The position numbers were made by a program, and so were the translations under genes. From Embleya sp042956465 (GTDB taxonomy: Bacteria; Actinomycetota; Actinomycetes; Streptomycetales; Streptomycetaceae), in assembly GCF_042956465.1 (NCBI RefSeq), contig NZ_JBIBGL010000004.1:310001-374000 (forward strand): DNA of 64,000 bases, given 5' to 3'. The notes beneath the pieces were generated by a model. That model was not told the DNA's origin. It did no database searches and saw only the letters and a list, made by a program, of their open reading frames with translations. Positions within the stretch are counted from its first letter, which is position 1. Each line of letters begins with the position of its first letter. Positions 59,494-64,000 of the stretch are shown piece after piece.

Positions 59494-60989
59494 ACACCGA
59501 CACGCTCCGGGCGCAGGTCTTCCTGCTACCCGATCTGGGCGAGGGCTTGACCGAGGCCGAGATCGTCGAGTGGAAGGTCGCCGTCGGCGACACGGTGGAC
59601 GTCGACCACATCGTGGTCGAGGTCGAGACCGCGAAGGCCGCCGTCGAGGTGCCCGTGCCGTACGCGGGCACGGTGTTGTGCCTGCACGCCGAGGCCGGCA
59701 CGGCACTCGCGGTGGGCCGTCCGCTGATCACGGTCGGCCCGGCGGGCGGGGAGACCGGCGTGGATCCCGGGGGCGTTGGCTCCGCGGGCGGGGGCTTCGG
59801 TGACGGGGGCTCCGGTGGTGTGGACTCCGGTGCCGTGGGTTCTCGCGCGGGGGACCCGCGTGTCGCCAATCCCGGTGTTGCGAGTCCCGGTGCCTTGGAT
59901 CCCGGCGCTGCGGACCGCTATCGCGAGGAGGAGCAGGCGGGCTCCGGAAACGTCCTGATCGGCTACGGCACCGGCCACGCACCGGCATCCCGGCGGCGGC
60001 GTCGAGGCCCGGCCTCCCGCGGCACCGCCCTGCCGGGCCCGCGAGTCGGAGACCGGTCCGCACCGAGGCGGGATGTACGGCCCGCCGGCGACCATGCGCC
60101 GACGCCGGAATCGGGCCGGGCATGCCTGGTCATCTCCCCGCTGGTGCGCAGGCTGGCCCGTGACCACGGCATCGACCTCACCCGGCTGACTCCCGACGGC
60201 GCCGACGGCATCGTCCGCCGCGTCGACGTGGAACAGGCCATCGCCCTTGACAAGCAGGCGAGTTCGGCCGCTCCGAACGAGCCGCTGGGCGCCTCGGGCG
60301 TGGAGCGCATCCCGCTGCGTGGCATCCGTCGTGCGGTCGCGCACAAGCTCGCCCGCAGCCGGGCCGAGATCCCGGACGCGACGACCTGGGTGGACGTGGA
60401 CGCCACCGCGCTGCTGGCGGCCAAGGACGTGCTCCAGGCCGCGCATCCGGAGCAGCGAATCGGCCTGTTGGCGATCCTGACCCGAATCTGCGTCGCGGGC
60501 CTGCGGCGCTTCCCGGCACTGAACTCCAGCGTGGACACCGCCCGCGAGGAGATCGTGCGCTTCGCGCACGTGAACGTGGGCTTCGCCGCGCAGACCGAGC
60601 GCGGCCTGGTCGTGCCCGTGGTGCGTAACGCCCACACCCTGACGACCGCGCAACTCGCCGCCGAGCTGGCCCGGTTGACCGCGCTGGCCCGCACCGGCAG
60701 CCTGCCGCCCGAAGCGCTGACCGGAGGCACGTTCACGCTCAACAACTACGGCGTGTTCGGCGTGGACGGCTCGACCCCGATCATCAACCATCCCGAGGCC
60801 GCGCTGCTGGGGGTCGGCCGCATCGTCGACAAGCCCTGGGTCGTCGACGGCGCGCTCGCCGTACGCAAGGTCACCCAACTGTCGCTGAGCTTCGACCACC
60901 GGGTCTGCGACGGAGGCGTGGCGGGCGGCTTCCTGCGGTACGTGGCCGACTGCGTCGAACGCCCGGCGACACTGCTGGCCGACCTCTGA
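59490..60989 (+). CDS. 2-oxoacid dehydrogenase E2 (lipoyl acyltransferase)
   Basis: This is a 499-residue core subunit that moves the acyl group from lipoate to CoA. The lipoyl domain (1-85) has the modified Lys in EVETAKAAVEVP. A Gly/Pro/Asp linker with 15-bp repeats (about 90-150) and a basic linker follow. The peripheral-subunit-binding domain is ISPLVRRLARDHGIDLTRL. The catalytic domain (about 275-499) ends in SFDHRVCDGG, the HXXXDG motif. GTG at 59490 overlaps the beta stop (GTGA). A hairpin follows. Confidence 0.9.
   Translation: MNTDTLRAQVFLLPDLGEGLTEAEIVEWKVAVGDTVDVDHIVVEVETAKAAVEVPVPYAGTVLCLHAEAGTALAVGRPLITVGPAGGETGVDPGGVGSAGGGFGDGGSGGVDSGAVGSRAGDPRVANPGVASPGALDPGAADRYREEEQAGSGNVLIGYGTGHAPASRRRRRGPASRGTALPGPRVGDRSAPRRDVRPAGDHAPTPESGRACLVISPLVRRLARDHGIDLTRLTPDGADGIVRRVDVEQAIALDKQASSAAPNEPLGASGVERIPLRGIRRAVAHKLARSRAEIPDATTWVDVDATALLAAKDVLQAAHPEQRIGLLAILTRICVAGLRRFPALNSSVDTAREEIVRFAHVNVGFAAQTERGLVVPVVRNAHTLTTAQLAAELARLTALARTGSLPPEALTGGTFTLNNYGVFGVDGSTPIINHPEAALLGVGRIVDKPWVVDGALAVRKVTQLSLSFDHRVCDGGVAGGFLRYVADCVERPATLLADL
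59758..59925 (+). repeat. 15-bp-period repeats in the E2 linker
   Basis: Degenerate 15-bp units encode five-residue words ending in Pro-Gly or Ser-Gly (VDPGG, VDSGA, VASPG, ALDPG). They lengthen the flexible linker between lipoyl and binding domains. The period matches that of the intergenic tract at 5996-6100, though the sequences differ. Confidence 0.6.
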
Positions 60990-61010
60990 GCGCTCCCCCC
61001 GCCTCGCCGG

Positions 61011-61045
61011 CGCGGCCCCGTCGGGGTGGGGGCGTTGGGGCCGCG
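61011..61045 (+). terminator. Hairpin after the E2 gene
   Basis: CGCGGCCCC and GGGGCCGCG form a 9-bp stem with a 17-nt loop, 22 nt after the E2 stop. Confidence 0.45.
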
Positions 61046-61181
61046 TCCGGCCCGCGCTCACATGGCGCGGGCCGACGTCCGGATGGTATGCGGACGCGGT
61101 CGTGCGGGCCGGGGTCGGCGATCTCCGCGGCCCGGACGGAGTGCGCGGCCGTGACGGTGGCGAGGTCGCCGGGTGCGTGGG

Positions 61182-61769
61182 TCAGTGGAGGAGCAGGCCG
61201 GCGAGGAGGAGTTCGACCATGCGACGGGCGTCGTAGCGGGAGTCCTTGTTCGCGCCGATGCACAGGTTGCCGACGGCGAACATCAGCTCGAAGGCCCGGA
61301 TGTCGGGGCGGATCTCGCCCGCCGCCGCTGCGGCGTCGAGCAGATCGGCGCAGACGGGCACGAGCCGGTCGATGAAGTAGGCGTGCAGGGTCGCGAAGCC
61401 GGCGTCGTCGGACTGTAGTGCCTCGGCCAGGCCGTGCTTGGTGACCAGGAAGTCGACGAAGAGGTCGATCCAGCGGGTCAAAGCGGTGTGCGGTGACGTG
61501 CCGCTCGCCAGCAGGGCCGGGCCTGCCTCGGCACACGCCTCGACCTGGTGCCGGTAGACGGCGACGATGAGGTCGGCCCGGGTCGGGAAGTGGCGGTAGA
61601 TCGTGGCGACGCCCACGCCGGCCCTGGCCGCGATGTCGCGCACGGGCGCATCGACGCCGGACGCGACGAAGGCCGCGCCGGCCGCTTCCAGCAGCGTCTC
61701 CTCGTTGCGCCGGGCGTCGGCCCGCTTCCTGGGGGCCGTCGATCCCGATTCGTTGCCGATGTCGGGCAT
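61182..61769 (-). CDS. TetR-family regulator
   Basis: This is a 195-residue one-component regulator. The HTH (about 15-60) is EETLLEAAGAAFVASGVDAP then IAARAGVGVATIYRHFPTRA. The ligand domain shows the SbtR-like C-terminal pattern (RPDIRAFELMFAVGNL). GGAGG lies about 10 nt before the ATG at 61769. Two copies of a GAACATTG motif lie 35-75 nt upstream. No divergent gene uses that region, so its targets may be elsewhere. Confidence 0.83.
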   Translation of the reverse strand: MPDIGNESGSTAPRKRADARRNEETLLEAAGAAFVASGVDAPVRDIAARAGVGVATIYRHFPTRADLIVAVYRHQVEACAEAGPALLASGTSPHTALTRWIDLFVDFLVTKHGLAEALQSDDAGFATLHAYFIDRLVPVCADLLDAAAAAGEIRPDIRAFELMFAVGNLCIGANKDSRYDARRMVELLLAGLLLH

Positions 61770-61803
61770 TGTGCAATTGCCTCCGTCGTCCGGTTGCCAA
61801 TCA

Positions 61804-61843
61804 GAACATTGTTCCGCATCGGCATTACCGGAACATTGATCCG
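61804..61843. promoter_or_regulatory. Repeated operator candidate upstream of the TetR gene
   Basis: GAACATTGTTCCG (61804-61816) and GAACATTGATCCG (61831-61843) differ at one base and start 27 bp apart. The first contains the palindrome GAACA-T-TGTTC. Probable autoregulatory sites in an AT-rich patch. Confidence 0.5.
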
Positions 61844-61974
61844 TTTATCCATGATGTCAAGAGCGTCAACCGCAGGCCGCTCCCGGCCGTCGGAGGCCGG
61901 TACCCCTCCGGGTGCCGGCCTGGAACGACCACTCGGGACCGTCGATGGGGATGATCGCCGGGCGCCCGTCGGGT

Positions 61975-62463
61975 TCAGGTGTAACGCGCCGTGTCGTGCA
62001 CCGCGCCGAAGCGGGGAAAGATCCTGTCCACGGTGAAGTCGTGTTCGTCGGCCGCGAATCCGGACATGGCGTCGGCGACGAACTCCACCTCGTAGTCGTG
62101 GTCGCTCGCGGCCCGCGCGGTGGATTCGACTCCCATGGTGGTGACCAGGCCGGCGAGGACCACCGTGTCCACGTCCCGCTCGCGCAACCGCTCGTGCAGG
62201 TCGGTGCCGTGGAATGCGCCGACGGTGTGCTTGACGACGACGATGTCCCCGGGGTGAACCAGGCCGTCGGCGAAGCCGCTTCCCGGCGGCTGCTCGCTCA
62301 CGTTGGGTCTGTCGACGCGAACGAGCACCACCGGGCGCCGGTCCGCCCGGAACGCGTCGGCCAATCGGCGGCAGCGGGCGAGTACTTCCTCACCGGAGTG
62401 CGGTGCCAGGGGCAGGGCGAGGATGCGGGGCATCAGGTCGATCAGGATCAGTGCAGTGGTCAC
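61975..62463 (-). CDS. Isochorismatase-like protein lacking the catalytic cysteine
   Basis: This is a 162-residue protein with the isochorismatase fold. D9 (LILIDLMPR) and K78 (VVVKHTVGAF) are in place. The nucleophile position reads AGLVTTMGVESTARAAS, with Gly at residue 111 instead of Cys. True isochorismatases (PhzD, EntB) and the YecD-type proteins also have Gly there, so it may hydrolyse a vinyl ether or bind ligand without a thiolate. It starts at GTG 62463 with a weak ribosome site. It lies between two TetR genes on the same strand and may be regulated by one of them. Confidence 0.78.
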   Translation of the reverse strand: MTTALILIDLMPRILALPLAPHSGEEVLARCRRLADAFRADRRPVVLVRVDRPNVSEQPPGSGFADGLVHPGDIVVVKHTVGAFHGTDLHERLRERDVDTVVLAGLVTTMGVESTARAASDHDYEVEFVADAMSGFAADEHDFTVDRIFPRFGAVHDTARYT

Positions 62464-62524
62464 GCGGATGATCGTAGGCCGAGGCCGCGGAACGTCGTCG
62501 GGTCGTCGGTCGCGACAGTGGGAA

Positions 62525-63133
62525 TCAGCGGCCGTTCGCGATCAGTCGGGCCGCCACGGCTCGGCCGTGGGCGAGTGGGTCCGGTTCCCACCCGCGCAAC
62601 AGGCCGGCCATCGCGCCGTCGTACACGAGCAGTACGTCCGCGGCCAGGGTGGCGGGGTCCGGGCCGCCGACCGCGTCCGCGAGCAGGGTCAGCCTGGTGC
62701 CGAGCAGCGCCGACTCCGCGGCGAGTACCGCATGGGCGGGGTGCTCCGGCGACGGGAGTTCGGTGCCCGTCGCGAGGAAGGCGCAGCCGCGTGCGGGGAT
62801 GTGGCGGTTGCGGTAGGTGGCGACGGCGTCGAAGAGTGCCAGCAGCTTGCCGGCGGGGGTGTCCGCGGCGTCCACGGCCTCCTGCCAGATCCGGTCCCAG
62901 CGATCCAGGCGGCGTTGCAGCGCGGCGGTGATCAGACCGTCCTTGCCGCCGAAGTGTGCGTAGAGCGTGCCGGGCGAGACGTGCGCCTGCTCCAGGACTC
63001 GGTCGACGCTCGTTCGAGCGATGCCGTCGCGGTAGAAGAGCTCGTCGGCGGCGTCGAGCAGCCGGGTCCTGGGAGGCGCGTCCGGTTTCGGTGCGGAGTG
63101 GTCGGCGGGGTCGGGCCGGGGGTCCTGTGCCAT
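62525..63133 (-). CDS. TetR-family regulator divergent from the EamA transporter
   Basis: This is a 202-residue regulator. The HTH (about 22-70) is RTRLLDAADELFYRDGIART then RVLEQAHVSPGTLYAHFGGK. The C-terminal domain (VATYRNRHIPARGCAFLATG) matches a group with a conserved GCAF motif (TetR_C_36-like). It is divergent from the EamA gene across 94 nt that contains two palindromes, so it probably represses that gene and itself. Confidence 0.83.
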   Translation of the reverse strand: MAQDPRPDPADHSAPKPDAPPRTRLLDAADELFYRDGIARTSVDRVLEQAHVSPGTLYAHFGGKDGLITAALQRRLDRWDRIWQEAVDAADTPAGKLLALFDAVATYRNRHIPARGCAFLATGTELPSPEHPAHAVLAAESALLGTRLTLLADAVGGPDPATLAADVLLVYDGAMAGLLRGWEPDPLAHGRAVAARLIANGR

Positions 63134-63141
63134 GCCCGTAC

Positions 63142-63171
63142 TATAACGCTCGTTATACCGAAACGATCGTT
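63142..63171. promoter_or_regulatory. Palindromes between the TetR and EamA genes
   Basis: TATAACG-CT-CGTTATA (63142-63157) is a perfect 7-2-7 palindrome, and AACGATCGTT (63162-63171) follows 4 nt later. Both share AACG/CGTT halves and lie just upstream of the TetR start at 63133. Confidence 0.6.
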
Positions 63172-63227
63172 ACGGCGGTGGGGGCGTCGATGTCGGGCCG
63201 GGTCATCGCACCGGCCGAGAGGTGGAT

Positions 63228-64000
63228 ATGGCGGGCACCTTGGGAGCGGGAACAGGAGCAGGGGCAGGAGCAGGCCCGGGAACAGCCTCGGGAGCAGAAG
63301 CAGGGTCGTCGGGACCGGGATCGAGGGGATCGGGGGCGGCGTCGGGGTCCGCTCGGCGGGGTCCGTTCGTCGGCGCCGTGTTGGTGCTCGTCAGCTGTCT
63401 GGGTGTGCAGACCTCGGCCGCGCTCTCGTCGGGGCTCTTCGGCGCGTTGAGCGTGCCGGCCGTGGCAGGACTGCGGCAGGCAACCGCGGCGCTCGTCCTG
63501 TGCGTGCTGGTGCGGCCGAGGGTGCGGCGGCGTGGTCGGGCCGAATGGACGGGGATCCTCGCGTACGGATCGGCGATGGCCGGCATGAATGTGGCGTTCT
63601 ACGGTGCGGTGGACCGGCTGCCGCTCGGCGTCGCGGCCGCCCTGTTGTTCCTGGGGCCGTTCACGGTCGCGGTCGCTTCGGTTCGGACCCGGCGCGACGC
63701 GCTGTTTCCCCTGGTCGGCCTGGTGGGCGTCGTGCTGGTCACTCGGCCCGGAGGGGGTGTCGAGTGGCTCGGGATCGGTTTCGGGTTGCTCTCCGCACTC
63801 GCGCTGGCGCTCTACACCGTGTTCGCGCAGCGAGTCGGCCGAGTCGACCCGGGATTGCACGGCCTCGGCCTGTCCGTGGCGGTTTCGGCGGTGCTGTTGC
63901 TGCCCTTCTCCGGGCCCGCCGTACCGCGGGTGGAGGCAGGTCAGTGGGCCCTGGTCGGCCTGTCCGGCGTCCTCGGAGTGGCGCTGGCCTTCACGCTCGA
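63228..64000 (+). CDS. EamA/RhtA-family transporter (3' end cut by window)
   Basis: This is an integral membrane drug/metabolite exporter of the EamA superfamily; 257 residues are visible before the right edge. The cytosolic N-terminus (1-45) is a Gly/Ala/Ser repeat without clear function. Hydrophobic helices begin at FVGAVLVLVSCLGVQTSAAL. Family words include GLRQATAALVLCVLVRP, MAGMNVAFYGAVDRLPLGVA and LFLGPFTVAVASVRTRRD. GAGAGGTGG lies just before the ATG at 63228. The RhtA group exports amino acids such as threonine or homoserine, but the substrate is not fixed by sequence. The divergent TetR gene is the likely regulator. Confidence 0.85.
   Translation, partial: MAGTLGAGTGAGAGAGPGTASGAEAGSSGPGSRGSGAASGSARRGPFVGAVLVLVSCLGVQTSAALSSGLFGALSVPAVAGLRQATAALVLCVLVRPRVRRRGRAEWTGILAYGSAMAGMNVAFYGAVDRLPLGVAAALLFLGPFTVAVASVRTRRDALFPLVGLVGVVLVTRPGGGVEWLGIGFGLLSALALALYTVFAQRVGRVDPGLHGLGLSVAVSAVLLLPFSGPAVPRVEAGQWALVGLSGVLGVALAFTL

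Overview
The window is very GC-rich (about 70% or more by eye), with GTG and TTG starts, densely packed operons with 4-base stop/start overlaps, and families typical of Streptomycetaceae: a RheA-type regulator beside hsp18, a chitinase behind DasR-like boxes, a multi-HAMP hybrid kinase and an ANTAR/PP2C phosphatase. It is most likely chromosomal DNA of Streptomyces or a close relative. I see no rRNA, tRNA, insertion sequence, prophage or CRISPR array. Both ends cut a gene: an SDR oxidoreductase on the left and an EamA-type transporter on the right.

Positions 1-11.6 kb hold stress and redox genes. An hsp18 small heat-shock gene is divergent from a RheA-like regulator, with a textbook TGTCATC-N5-GATGACA operator between them. 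A DUF2267 gene, a methyltransferase-CDGSH-haem-oxygenase-like operon, a cysteine hydrolase, a HAD phosphatase, a PRC-barrel protein and an RsbW-like ATPase follow. A second RheA paralogue with its own variant palindrome lies just upstream of htpG (Hsp90). Positions 11.7-24.5 kb carry a secreted GH18 chitinase with two DasR-type boxes, a 1519-residue soluble hybrid histidine kinase with eight HAMP units, an ANTAR-GAF-PAS-PP2C phosphatase, a divergent MFS/AraC pair and a CPYC flavin oxidoreductase.

Positions 24.6-39.4 kb look like one catabolic regulon. A seven-gene minus-strand operon encodes a peptide-type ABC importer, an S9 peptidase and a glycerate kinase. A divergent TetR gene follows. 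A second minus-strand operon encodes a tartrate/D-malate dehydrogenase, a haloacetate dehalogenase with the full catalytic set, and an M20 peptidase. A Tat-exported BBE-type flavin oxidase diverges from it. A 30-bp motif, 25/30 identical, occurs in both divergent intergenic regions, so the TetR protein probably controls both operons. The predicted job is uptake and breakdown of an amide- or peptide-linked, possibly halogenated hydroxy-acid compound down to glycerate 2-phosphate.

Positions 39.5-46.6 kb are a mixed stretch: a YihY-type membrane protein, lipoproteins, a cupin-XRE regulator, a methyltransferase, an alpha/beta hydrolase, a putative immunity-like protein, an SDR and a small secreted protein. 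Positions 46.7-56.6 kb are a complete phenylacetyl-CoA catabolic cluster, paaABCDE plus paaG-, paaH-, paaF-, paaJ- and paaN-like genes, with a PaaR-type TetR gene and two matching operators. No phenylacetate-CoA ligase is present. Next comes an Lrp/AsnC regulator divergent from a three-gene 2-oxoacid dehydrogenase complex. The right end has two TetR genes, an isochorismatase-like protein lacking the catalytic cysteine, and the EamA transporter.
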